Positions 1-10,402 of a stretch of 64,000 bases of DNA are shown piece after piece. The position numbers and the translations under genes are program-made. A model generated the notes under the pieces. It saw only the letters and a list, made by a program, of their open reading frames with translations, did no database searches and was not told the DNA's origin. The stretch's first letter is position 1, and every line of letters begins with the position of its first letter. The stretch is from Fagopyrum homotropicum (lineage: Eukaryota > Streptophyta > Magnoliopsida > Caryophyllales > Polygonaceae). The stretch spans positions 153,064,409-153,128,408 of the forward strand of contig BSWB01000002.1 of the NCBI GenBank assembly GCA_033239125.1. The letters run 5' to 3'.

Positions 1-1808
1 TTGAAAGACCTTGCTTAGGGACAAGCAAGTGTTAAGTATGGGGTTATTTGTTAGCATGAAATATTGTGATATTTTAGGCACGTTTTCTAAACGTATTCGA
101 TTCATATTGATAGTCTTTGATTGAACTTTGTGCATATGTGAGCTAGTATTACCTATATTGTCGATATGGATGTCTACACAAGTTCTATGTTGATTTTAGG
201 TGATTTGGAGCTATTTCCGAACGGAATCGAACAAAGGAGAGTTGAGTTGATATGTCCATGGATTAGGAACGTTCTTTGGAAGCAAATTGGAGTCTTAGCT
301 TGAGGAATGCACGAGTTTAGGGAAGAATCACGTTCTTGCCCTAAACCACGCCCTAAAATACGGCCGTATCACGTTCCACGTTCAATTCCACGACCGTGGA
401 TTTGGAGTCAGAAATTCATGTTCATTCCAGGGGATTACACGGCCGTGGAACATATGTTGCAAACCGTATTTGTTTCCACGCTCTAAATTACGGTCGTGGA
501 ACACTTCCACGACCGTGATCTTGGCAAATCTTTTCGCCACACTTTGAAGCCACGATCTTTTAAAGATTGGGCCGGGCCGACATTTTGCCCTGCACTATAA
601 AAAGACGGACGAAGCAAGATTCCGTCACCTTCGCTTACCCCCCCTTGACCCTCATTCATCACCACTTAGACACGTTTACACTTCGCTTAGCTTGCTTGGA
701 AGCATTGAGATCTCTTTGGGAGATTGAAGTTCGTGTTTGGAAATTCCTCTAATCTCGCACTTTTGGTGGAGATTGCTATTGAGATCTCCGGATTGGCGGA
801 AGATCGAAGTTCTTGGAAGATTTTACAAGAAGATCTCTCTTCTTGTTTAGGTTTGATTTGGAAAACGGATTGACATCCCGTTTTCTCTTCTTTCCTAAGG
901 TTGTGATTGTTTGTTTTACTTTGAATCTTTTGACATTACTCGTTCTCTTTGTGACTTTGAGATTGAATTGAAGATTATTGAAAGTTCTTGAAAGTTTTCA
1001 TCTTTTTATCTTTTAATTCTTGAATTGATATCAATATGACTGTTATTGGCTAAAAACCCTTAATAATTCTAAGGTGAAGGGTTGATAGTTGTGGCTTAGA
1101 TGATGATAGATCGATCGCAAACAGATTAGACCCTGAGAGTTAGAGAGAATCGCCGACAACCCTAAATTACGGTCTGTTCTTGAGTCCACGGCCGTGGAAC
1201 CTCAAGAACTAACCGTGATTTCCCTTAAGTCTACGAACCTGCTTTTACTTTAATCTAAAGTTAAAGATTTGCTTTAGCTTAGTTTAGACTTGTCTTTTCT
1301 AGGTGGTAGTGAAGCCTCAACAACCTCTACCTCGATTGTGAGTGTCACAACCTCAATCGGTTAAGCTAGTCTTGATCCTTGGGTTATAAGTTTGGGTATT
1401 TGACATTAATTCTCGTCTCTAGAATCCTTCTATATTGAGCCTCAACAACCTGTATAGAGAGTGCCTTGTAGGTGAGTTATATAAAGTTTTTGGAACTTCA
1501 CCGTACGATTACCTTACATTAGTATACCTTTGCATATCTCAACTCTGTCTTTACATCACTAAGTATATCTTGAATTGATTGCCACAGCTGGATACCTGGA
1601 TCTTTAGGATTGTTGTTTTCCCAATATTTGCAAAACTCCTATATTTACTTGCTTGATAATCTGCAATCGAGTTCGTTCCCCCCAAATCCCTGTGTTCGAT
1701 ACTCTGGAATTCTTGCTTAACTACGTCGATCCGTACACTGCGGGTTCGCTGCTTGATTCTAGTTTTATAAATTTAAAACTTATTTGCACACACCTCTAGG
1801 GGCGAACA
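1..1808 (+). mobile_element. 3' end of an Athila-type LTR retrotransposon
   Basis: Bases 1-48 are the last internal bases of an element that continues left of the window. They end in an AAGTATGGGG purine-rich stretch next to the LTR. Bases 49-1808 are the 3' LTR. The same sequence occurs in reverse complement as the LTRs of the complete element at 26674-39943, which fixes family and orientation. The 3' boundary abuts the LINE remnant, so the element probably inserted into that LINE. The target duplication cannot be checked because the other end lies outside the window. Confidence 0.9.
49..1808 (+). repeat. Athila-type 3' LTR, 1,760 bp
   Basis: It begins TGTTAGCATG and ends GGCGAACA, with short TGTT/AACA terminal inverted repeats. 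It is an older relative of the two 1,734-bp LTRs at 26674 and 38210, differing by many substitutions and small indels. It carries the same dispersed palindromic CCACGGCCGTGG-type motifs at about 355-530 and 1190-1215. Apparent short open frames here are not genes. Confidence 0.9.
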
Positions 1809-1839
1809 GTACACTACTCCGCGCTAGGGCGCTTGATTG

Positions 1840-4800
1840 AATGATAACATTACAAACGAGAGAAGCGGGAAAAACAAACCCCCTAACGCCTTCAACTAAG
1901 AAAGCTAAGGCACATTGTGGAGGAAAACTCAACATGTGAATACAGACATCACAAGAAAGCGCAAAATTAGCGATAGAATCCGCTACTCTATTACCTTCTC
2001 TGAATATGTGGCCGAGACTGACGGTCCACTCCCGGTTCAGGAAGCCTTGACATCTGGAAACCAGGCTAGCAAGGGGGTGACACGGAGAAACCCCATTTTT
2101 TTACGAGATCGACTACAAGAAGCGAGTTGATTTCAACACAGACTCGACGGAGACCACAATCCCAGGCGAGTTGTAAGCCATGGTAGACTCCCTATAACTC
2201 CGCAAATGGCACCGTCACACTTCACAGATTTGCAGCGACACCTCGCACCCATTCACCTCTATCATCTCTGATCAATACACCAATTGAAGCTAAACCATCA
2301 TGTCCCCTCACTGCACCATCCACATTCACTTTTGTCCAGCCCTTACTTGGTGTAGTCCAACCCACCATCCTTACAGTCTTAGGAATGATAACAGATGTAG
2401 TAGTTCTCATAGAAAGTGAAGCCATCTCAGAGAACCTGCCTTCTTAAAAAGTCATCTTATTTAAGACCATTTTATTCCCCGTAAAAATCCTTGTATTTCT
2501 CCATCTCCCCAGCCACCACACTATACACGCAAAAATGGTATTCCACTTACTATCCAATTTCACGCTCCTGCACATATTCACATTCACAAACAGCCATTCA
2601 CCCCAGGGAAGATTGAAGAAGGTCGTTTTGTGTTGATCTAGCACTAGCGCTAACCACACATGTTTCGCCCAAGTACAGTCCCAAAAGAGATGCAACAAAG
2701 TCTCCTCCGTATTGTCACAACAATGATAGTAAGGGTCCGTCGCCAAGTGCCTCCTACACCTCTTTACATTTGCTAACGGAACGCCCCAAGACAATATCTA
2801 CATAAAATAAAGGATCCTCTCGGTAGTCTGGATTTTCCAGATCCGCTCAAACAACTCCTTTCTAACTTGAAACTTCGCTCGGCTATTGAGAATGAAGCTA
2901 TATGCCGATTGTACAGTAAAACTGCCATTCCTTGACCCAACCTAACGAACTGTATCACCACCCACAGAATTATCCGTTAGAAATAGAGACGCAATCAGAA
3001 GATAACCCGTGTTGCTTAAACGGGTAGAAAGATACGTCCAGTTCTAAGTACCCGTATCAAGCCAAACGTCTCTAACTCGTTGCCCATAATCACCCTGCAC
3101 CAAAGGAACATGACCGAAGGAGGAAAAGGGAGTTTTCCCAGCCCAACAATCGGTCCAGAACAACGCTCGCCGCCCATCTACAATGCTCCATCCAATATTA
3201 GGCACAACGACCGTATTATAAGCTTGCACAAGGCCATTTCAAATAAACGAGCTACCATCCTATAGATCAGCTTGCTAGGCCATCCATTGCCTTGAACTGA
3301 GTACTTTTCAAGCAAAGACTTAGCCCAAAGTTGTTCACAGTTTGTAAAGAGTCTCCAACCAAGTTAACTAAGCATATCCAGGTTCGAGTCCCTCGCCTTT
3401 CTGAAACCCAAACCGCCTTCATTCTTATGTTGGATCTTCCTACTTTCCTGATAGCTCCCCCATAGGAAGTTTTTGCATAAACCATCAATAACCTTCAGAA
3501 CACCATAGGGGAGGAGAACCGTATTCATATGGTACATAAGAAGAGTAGACAACACTGATTTGACCAAAGTCGCTCTTCCAGCAATGTTCAGAGTACGTAC
3601 CCTCCATCCGGCTAATTTGCTTGCCATTATCTCCAGTAGCGAATTGAAAGTAGATCTGGTCACCTTGTCACGGAGAAGCGGTATGCCAAGATACTTCCCA
3701 AGATGTCTAGTATGCGGGATGCCACATAGATCGCTCAAAGTATTTTCAAGATCCCCTTGAACATTCCTAGAAACAAAAATACGAGATTTAGAAAGACTTA
3801 CTCGTTGTCCAGAGGCGCTACAGAAGTCCAGGAGGATCTTCTTAATGACATTCACTTGAGTTACCGACGCTTCAGCAAACAATAGAATATCATCAACGAA
3901 CACTAGATGGGAGATTCTAGGACCACTGCAAGACATCTTCATTGGCTTCCAGTTGCCCTCTCCCACAACTTTGTTAATCATGTGGCTAAGTCTCTCAATG
4001 CAGAGAACGAACAGGTACGGGGATAAGGGGTCCCCTTGCCTTAAGCCCCTTGTCATAGGAAAGGCTCCTGTCTTTTCCCCATTCCAAAGGACCCTCATAG
4101 AAGCCGTCGAGAGACATGTCGAGAGCCATTGAACCCAGCGTGGTGACAACCCGACATCTTGAAGAGTTTCAATATATAACAAATTCCCAACAAAGCATGT
4201 CGTAGACCTTCTCAAGATCCAACTTTAAGATCATCCAACCTTTGCATCATCTCTCCCTCTTCATTGAGTGAATCACTTCCTGAGCTATAACGACATTATC
4301 CGAGATCATTCTCCCAGGGATAAAATTGGCCTGCATAGGGGACACTAGTTTGTCCATCACACCCTTCAAACGTGTAGCCAAAATTTTGGTAATAACCTTG
4401 TAACTAACATTACAAAGACTAATAGGGCGAAATTGGCTGATCACCTCGGATTTCTGCACCTTTCGGTTAGAGTGATGAGGGTCTCATTTGTTGTTTCAGG
4501 CAGCTTCCCACAGAGAAAGAAATCCATGACAAACTCCACTAAGGAGGCTCCAACCGTAGTCCAAAGATTCTTATAGAAAAACGGTTGAAAGCCATCCGGG
4601 CCGGGTGCCTTCAAAGCCCCCATCCCCTTAACCGCCATCAAGACCTCTGATGCCTCACACTCCCTATCAATCCCCTACCATTGGTCAGGTTCCAGTAGTG
4701 GAAATCCTCCCATCGGAATAGGTTGTAGACAAGGGAGATTTAGGGGGCTGTAAAGATTGGAAAAATACTCAGCAGCATGGTTTTCCAAAGTGGCCTTATC

Positions 4801-5954
4801 CAAGCACCAACAATCGTCTCCAATCTTAAGAGCTTCAACTCGGTTACCTTGTCTTCGCACAATAGTGGAGAGATGGAAGAAGGTGGTATTTCTATCACCA
4901 TATGCAAGCCAATCCTGTCTCGCTTTCTGACACCAAATCACTTCTTCTTGTTCCAACACAACCTCCAGTTGCTTCTTAGTTTCAACTTTCTGTTGTAGAA
5001 GAGGGTCCGTCACACACTGAACAAGGAACTTATTAATCTCCTCCAGGTGCTTTATGAGAGATTCTTTTCTCATGTGGATATTTCCAAATACCTCCTTATT
5101 CCACTTCCTTAGCACAATCTGCAGTTTTTCAAGTGCTCCAGGAAGGTTAGCTACTCCATCCCAAGCACTAGCGATCAGAGAAAAAAAATCTGGATGGGAG
5201 GTCCAAGCAACCTGGAATCTGAATGGACGTCTTCTATGGTCAAATTCAGAGAAAAACCTCGAAGAAAAGAAGCAACGGATTATGATCTGAGGATAATCTT
5301 GGAAAGTGCCTCACCGAAGCTTCCGGCCATTTTAATATGCCTTCAGGAGAAATCAGTCTCCTATCCAATCTCTTTGAGAGTCTTGTATTTACTTCACTCC
5401 CTCTAGCCCATGTGAAAGGACAACTTTGGTATTCCATATCGACCAACTGATTATTATTGATCCACTCCCCAAACTCAATCGATGCTTTTGGGAGCCTGCT
5501 TGAACCCCCTTAACGTTCCTCAAGACACTTTATGACATTAAAATCACCCCCCAAAACACATGGTACTATGGAGGATCTAACAATGTGAGATAATGACTCC
5601 CAAACATCATCACGACGTTGTTGTTTCGGGTTGATGTAAACCGCAATAAGCTGGAAAGGCAATCAACCCTTCTTCAATGGTGGCATGGATAAACTGCCTA
5701 TCTGTTACAATCACGAGGAGAGAGCACTCGCTACTATTCCACATGAGCCATATCCCTCCACTTTTACCCACTGTTTCCACTCTCTTGTTTGAGTCATAGC
5801 CCATCTTTCTGCAGATATCCTTCGCCGTGTCGCCATAGCAATGTGTTTCAAACAACGCAACAAAGCTTGGCTTGTGTTTCCGTATGATATATCTTATAGA
5901 GAGGCAAAAACTAGATTTTACTATCCCTCGACAATTCCGAAAAAGACCTATCAT
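1840..5954 (-). pseudogene. LINE ORF2: endonuclease / reverse transcriptase / RNase H, broken
   Basis: The endonuclease N-terminus lies at 5954-5610 (FRNCRGI, FVALFETH), with its C-terminal motifs CPFTWAR and SSDHNPLL at 5446-5246. A linker typical of plant L1 (RQDWLAYGDRNTTFFH) lies at 5115-4675. Reverse transcriptase spans 4641-3364, with QANFIPGRMISDN, LRQGDPLSPYLFVLCIE and LVFVDDILLF. In the last motif the usual FADD box reads FVDD. A zf-RVT-like cysteine/histidine region lies at 2794-2444. RNase H lies at 2425-1840 and starts at KVNVDGAVRG. At least six frame breaks or stops separate these pieces. Confidence 0.9.
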
Positions 5955-5987
5955 TTAACTACAGGAAAAGAAGTGGACCCTTCCAAT

Positions 5988-6850
5988 TTAGGATTGAGAG
6001 TCAGGAACCCTTGAGATTTGGGTGTCACTACCCTCTGTGCTCGTTACAAATTCCATGCCAAGAAGCACTTCACCATGGTGCCCATGTGACACATTAGCCG
6101 TAGGTTGTTCAATATTCACCCCAAACTCCAAGGTTCGGGGGATTGGGCCACTCAGAATTCGGACTTGTTCTACAACTCGAGGGCCATTTGGGATCAAAGA
6201 CACCCGATCTCCTCTAGGGTCCTTGATAGACGAACCCTCCCGTACCATCTCTTTCCCAAGCGTAGCCACTACATGATTACCTTGGCGTGCACGCTTCTTA
6301 TAATTGTTCTTCGAAACATACACAACCCTTGGAACCATTCGGACCTGAGCCCCTTGGATCCCTTTTTCATTATGGCTTGCTTTCCTTGGGTAAGGACCGA
6401 CTTCTTTCGCATATTTCTCACCCTCACCACTGGGAGTTACTAAATCCTTCTTCTTTTGATATGGTTTCCTTTTTGGTACCACCATCCATGGACCTAAACT
6501 ATCCTCCTCCGGGTTTTTAGAAAACTCCTCCAGTACAATAGGACCCTTTCCTTTGTCTGCTACAAGAGTCGGCTCCTGACCAACCGTAGTCCTCACCCCT
6601 TCCGCAACCACAATAGCTACTGAGTTTGTATCTGTAATTCCTATCGCAACTTTACAAATGTCCTTTGTGTGGCCATAGCATCCGCACTGAAAACATATAG
6701 AGTGAAGGTTTTGATATTCCAACCACAACCTTTTGCCAATCAGTAGTAATCTCCTTTGAGTGGTCTGCTCAGATCAATACCAACACAAATCCGAGCAAAC
6801 CTTCCCCGGTCTAGACGTAGTGTTCTCTCATCTATTCTAAGAGACACTCC
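5988..6850 (-). pseudogene. LINE ORF1: zinc-knuckle nucleic-acid-binding protein, broken
   Basis: The open part (6728-5988) starts at a CCHC zinc knuckle, CFQCGCYGHTKDIC, and continues into a long basic, low-complexity tail. Upstream, a further stretch to about 6845 in shifted frames reads RFARICVGIDLSRPL. This matches the region just before the knuckle in plant LINE ORF1 proteins of the DUF4283 type. The N-terminal half is missing. The family role is to bind LINE RNA; this copy is not functional. Confidence 0.8.
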
Positions 6851-6854
6851 AACA

Positions 6855-6940
6855 AAACATTTATTTAGGTTTTTCGTATATAACAACATAAGGATTAGAT
6901 TTTTGGCTTTTTAGCCCCTTTAGTGAGGAGGTTGCAGTAT
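6855..6940. repeat. Left edge of duplicated block, copy A
   Basis: About 80 bp here, from TTATTTAGGTTTTTC through the AGTGAGGAGGTTGC region, recurs at 43945-44030 with few changes. It is the leftmost sequence shared by the two copies of the segmental duplication. It lies immediately beyond the 5' end of the LINE remnant. No gene is visible. Confidence 0.7.
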
Positions 6941-7334
6941 CTTCGATGCATCAAAACAACCTTCTTTGACTTGAGTTTGATTTAGAGCCCTCCTTATTTA
7001 TAACTTATAACTCTACCATGATATATATTGTTATATTACAGGGATGATGGAAGACTTAATAAAATATTGTTTTATTAACTAACAAATATCGATTATATAT
7101 AGAAAGAATTTGATCAAATAAACTCTTTTCTATTTCCATTAGGTTTGTGTACCCCTTCAATTTTTACCACTTTCATTTAATGTTAGGTAAAAGTAATTAA
7201 CCCTTCTATTTAAAAAAGAAGAAGAAATATACATGAATTGAGCCAAATTCTTTCAATTTGTTACGTAAAATGGAGTCTGGCTTTTGTTTTTATTTTTATT
7301 TATTTATTTTTGCTTATTTTATTTTATTTTTTGG

Positions 7335-7500
7335 TATGAATTTAATACTAGAATTTTTATACAAGAATTTCATACCAGAATTTTTATACCAGAATTTCAT
7401 ACCAGAAGTTTTTTACGAGAATTTCATGCCAGAATTTTTATACAATATTTTCATACCAAAATTTTTAGATCAGATTTTCATACCAGAATTTATATACCAT
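7335..7500. repeat. Short degenerate tandem repeat, ATACCAGAATTT-type
   Basis: Units of about 18-24 bp built on ATACCAGAATTT(C/T)AT are repeated roughly eight times. They leave long but meaningless open frames on the plus strand (NFIPEFLY-like repeats). The DNA repeat, not selection on protein, explains those frames. Confidence 0.85.
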
Positions 7501-7765
7501 ATTCATACTTGAAAATTCTAGTATGAGTTTTCTGGTATGAAGAAAACTCATACCAAAATTTTCTGGTATGAATTTTATACGAGAAAACTCATACCAGAAT
7601 TTTCTAGCATGAATTCGCTCACAATAAATATACCATATTCATACTTGAAAATTCTAGTATGAGTTTTCTAGTATGAAGAAAACTCATACCAAAATTTTCT
7701 GGTATGAATTTTATACGAGAAAACTCATACCAGAATTTTCTAGCATGAATTCGCTCACAATAAAT
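7494..7765. repeat. 136-bp tandem duplication with internal palindromes
   Basis: Two copies, 7494-7629 and 7630-7765, differ by one base that I can see (CTGGTATG against CTAGTATG). Each unit contains GGTATGA and TCATACC words facing each other and could fold into hairpins. A related stretch (TCATACCAGAAAATTCTAG) occurs at 63310. The near identity implies a recent duplication. Confidence 0.9.
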
Positions 7766-8860
7766 AGAGTCGAATTCAATGTATACTTCACCCACCAGTT
7801 CATCTTCTAGTGTGGCCTTTGTGAATGCAATTGAACTCTTCCTTACTCCATTGAAAATTTCATTTGCATCTCTTGTCGCTGTATCCTCCGGGATTGATAC
7901 TAATATGGTTTCTAGGGTTTTACACCAAATTTACAGGATCAATTTTGGAGGCCAAATTGTGCCCCCCTTATAATGATAGGCTATGGAGAGCCTGATTACC
8001 CGATGACCCATATTTGAAGTCCAAGAACATTGCAGAAAACGGACCGATTCACATGAACATGCTTAATTACCAAGGCGGAAAAATAATGATGCACCAGATA
8101 CATTATACAACACTACTAAGGAACTTCATCTGAACTCGTTGAGTGCTACTTGAAGATTCAATGTGAGTAGGCGGCGGGAAGATTACTTGGTCCGGGTGCA
8201 ATTCTATGACATGATCAGCAAAGCTTTAGGAGCGATTGTGTTCAATCTCTTTTTCTCTAGTCATTTCGTTTGGAAATTCGATCCTTACGTTGCTGCTCCG
8301 TATCTGGTTGCTCCTTTCTACCCTGATTTTGTGGCAAGATTTGATATGTTTGGATTCATGGATATCGGTGTAGGTTCGAAAATGACACCTCTCGACTAGA
8401 AGCCACCGATAGTAGGGGAGAGCGGTGGTGCGACGGAAAGTGCCAGAGAGCCGGAGGTTCGACGGTGACTGGGCTGGTGCAGGCGACGACGACAAGGTTG
8501 CCTTCGTTCCTAGTGGTGCAGATCCGGGATCTGGGTTGGAGGAGTGAATCTAGATTCGAGGTGGGGTGTCTCCAACTCCGCGGTGATGCAAGAGCAATGC
8601 AATGGTATCACCTGTAGTTGTGGGCATGGAAGGGATGAGTTGGGGGCTGCATATTAGGGTTTGAATGGTAAAAGAAAAAATGGGGTATATTTACTAAATT
8701 GAATTATGGTAGGGGGCTAGTTATTGTAGGGAAAACTAGAAAAGGCCTACTTACCTAATTAGCCCTTATATATATGTAGATATCTTGGCTTGGTTTGTTA
8801 CTTGATTTGTATAGGTTTATAAACCGGAAAAAAAAAAATTTCTCTAACGGATAGAGTGAA
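7766..8860. other. No recognised gene; two unassigned open frames
   Basis: Open frames at 7779-7973 (64 aa) and 8163-8399 (78 aa, plus) show no motif that I recognise. The second has a fairly normal composition (LVRVQFYDMISKALG, FVARFDMFGFMDIG) and may be an exon of a captured gene. There is no clear start context, partner exon or promoter. I do not assign a function. Confidence 0.3.
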
Positions 8861-8864
8861 GAGA

Positions 8865-9050
8865 AGATCTTGCTTCAAGATCTCGAGTGCACAAACAGTT
8901 GTTGAAGATTTGCTTGAAGATCTTGTGTGAAGTTGTTGAAGATCTTGTGGAAGACGTTGGAGGACGTTCAACTTCAAAATAGTCAAGATTTGTTGAAGAT
9001 CTTGTGCGAAGTTGTTGAAGATCTTGTGGAAGACGTTGGAGGACGTTCTA
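8865..9050. repeat. Repeats based on GAAGATCTTG and a 76-bp tandem copy
   Basis: The word GAAGATCTTG recurs at short intervals. A unit running from TTGTTGAAGATCTTGTG to GAGGACGTTC occurs twice (about 8933-8971 and 9012-9049). The longer tail of the first copy separates them. The sequence lies in front of a probable Copia LTR end. It is not coding. Confidence 0.65.
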
Positions 9051-9059
9051 ACAGCCCAA

Positions 9060-9720
9060 CGATCGAAAAATCAACGGTCGACTCGACTCTACATAAGGTC
9101 TTATAAAGAATCAAGCAAGTAATGAAGAAGGACAAGCGCTTACAGTGTATCATCTCAGCTTTCTTCATCGACAAAGTTTATCTATTCTCAAAGTGTGATC
9201 CTTGTTTTAGTTGAGAGAGTTAGATAAACACAAGAGCAATATTGACATATCATAACAGCGTTATACTTAGTGTTACTCTACAAAGTACCTATGCTATTAT
9301 TGCTAGACTTGAGTTGACTAGATAGTAACGGTGAGACTACATGTGAGAGAAGAAAGAAAGTTCTTCTAGGTTGCATCTAGGACACAAAAGAAACAGATAA
9401 TAGATAGTTAAATCCTAGGGTCGGAAACCCCAGGCAAAGACATAGGCGTTAGAGCCGAACTTCGTAAACATATCGTGTGCCAATCTTTATTTATTTTCTC
9501 ACTTTAATTGTTTATATTGTGACTAACAAGTTTTTACAGGATTCAAAGTCAAGACCTTGACATTCCTTTCAAGGCCTTGAGAAACAGTTTTGTCACAAGT
9601 TTCAAAGATCGACTTCAAGACCTTGAGATTCATTTCAAAGTCTTGACATCTGCGATTGTAAAAAGTTCTCATACTCTATTCAACCCCCTTATAGAGTATC
9701 TTTTTACTTATTGTATCCCC
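9060..9720 (+). mobile_element. Possible 3' part of a Copia-type LTR
   Basis: The segment ends in CTATTCAACCCCCTTATAGAG followed by TATCTTTTTACTTATTG. That layout resembles the 3' end of many plant Copia LTRs just before the primer-binding site. No TG start, primer-binding site or coding remnant was found with it. This is a similarity of layout only. Confidence 0.3.
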
Positions 9721-10402
9721 TACTTGTTCTTCAATAACCATTTCAACTCGCAACCTATATATAGTGTTGTTAGTGTGAAAAAAATGAAATGAGCTCCCAA
9801 ATATGACCACACCATCATCGGGGAAACAATTTGATGCAGGAGGGAATCCAACTCAATACCATCATGGATGGTAAGAGGGTTGTCAACCTCCTCAATAACC
9901 TTAAACATGTTAGCAACAAACAATAAATCCACAAATAAGTTATTTTTATATTCTCACACTAAAAGGTCTATTGAACTGTAAGGTTCCAAAAGCCATATTT
10001 TTCTCATAATTTGGGAGAAGGTGTCCGTCATTATTTTCCTCATCGGGAGCTTGGTTTTCTTGCACTTCTTTGCCATCACTAAGCCCTTTAGATCTACTTT
10101 TTGAACTTGGAAAAAAGTCATCAACGAATGAGACAATTATACCACTAGAGCTTGTCAGATATGGCTTAAACACCACCCACGTAGGCTACATGAGTTCTTT
10201 TTTTTCCTTCTAAAAAGTGTTTGTTGGAGTCATCCCTTTTCTTGATTCATTTATTCACCTTTCTTGCTCTTACCACCCTCCCAACTTTCCTATTCTTGAA
10301 CATAGAGTTTGTTTTCTTTCCTCTATTTGTTCTAAGCCTCTATATGTTCTAAGCAAACAACTGAATTACAAATATTCGTATAATTGTAAATATATGAATA
10401 TT
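9721..10402. other. Duplicated-block sequence with unknown minus-strand frames
   Basis: Minus-strand open frames at 9720-9932 and 9946-10176 have ordinary protein composition (VANMFKVIEEVDNPL, PNYEKNMAFGTLQFNRP) but no family that I recognise. Part of the second is recognisable at 44090-44124 in copy B, so it belongs to the ancestral duplicated unit. Bases 10145-10400 match 51490-51727. It may be a decayed gene lost in both copies. Confidence 0.5.

Larger units (their letters stand above)
1830..6850 (-). mobile_element. Degenerate plant L1-type LINE
   Basis: Read on the minus strand, pieces appear in the canonical plant L1 order. First comes a nucleic-acid-binding ORF1 with a CCHC knuckle, then an APE-type endonuclease, reverse transcriptase, a zinc-finger RVT region and a terminal RNase H. 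Stops and frame changes break every domain, so it cannot move by itself. The 3' end is cut by the Athila LTR at 1808 and no poly-A tail is visible. The 5' end fades near 6850, where sequence shared with 43940 begins. Confidence 0.88.
7107..8766. mobile_element. Possible TIR transposon derivative
   Basis: The left edge (GAAAGAATTTGATCAAATAAACTC) resembles the reverse complement of sequence at about 8735-8766 (AAAAGGCCTACTTACCTAATTAG). It also resembles the ends of two short foldback elements near 51155 and 52220. This suggests one TIR family with a longer copy here. Inside are ATACCAGAATTT-type repeats and open frames without recognisable products. No target duplication was established, so the boundaries are provisional. 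Confidence 0.35.

Noticed and set aside
7258..7526. Open frames of about 80 codons with repeated NFIPEFLY-like residues
   Set aside because: They are a direct product of the ATACCAGAATTT tandem repeat, and two overlapping frames are equally open.
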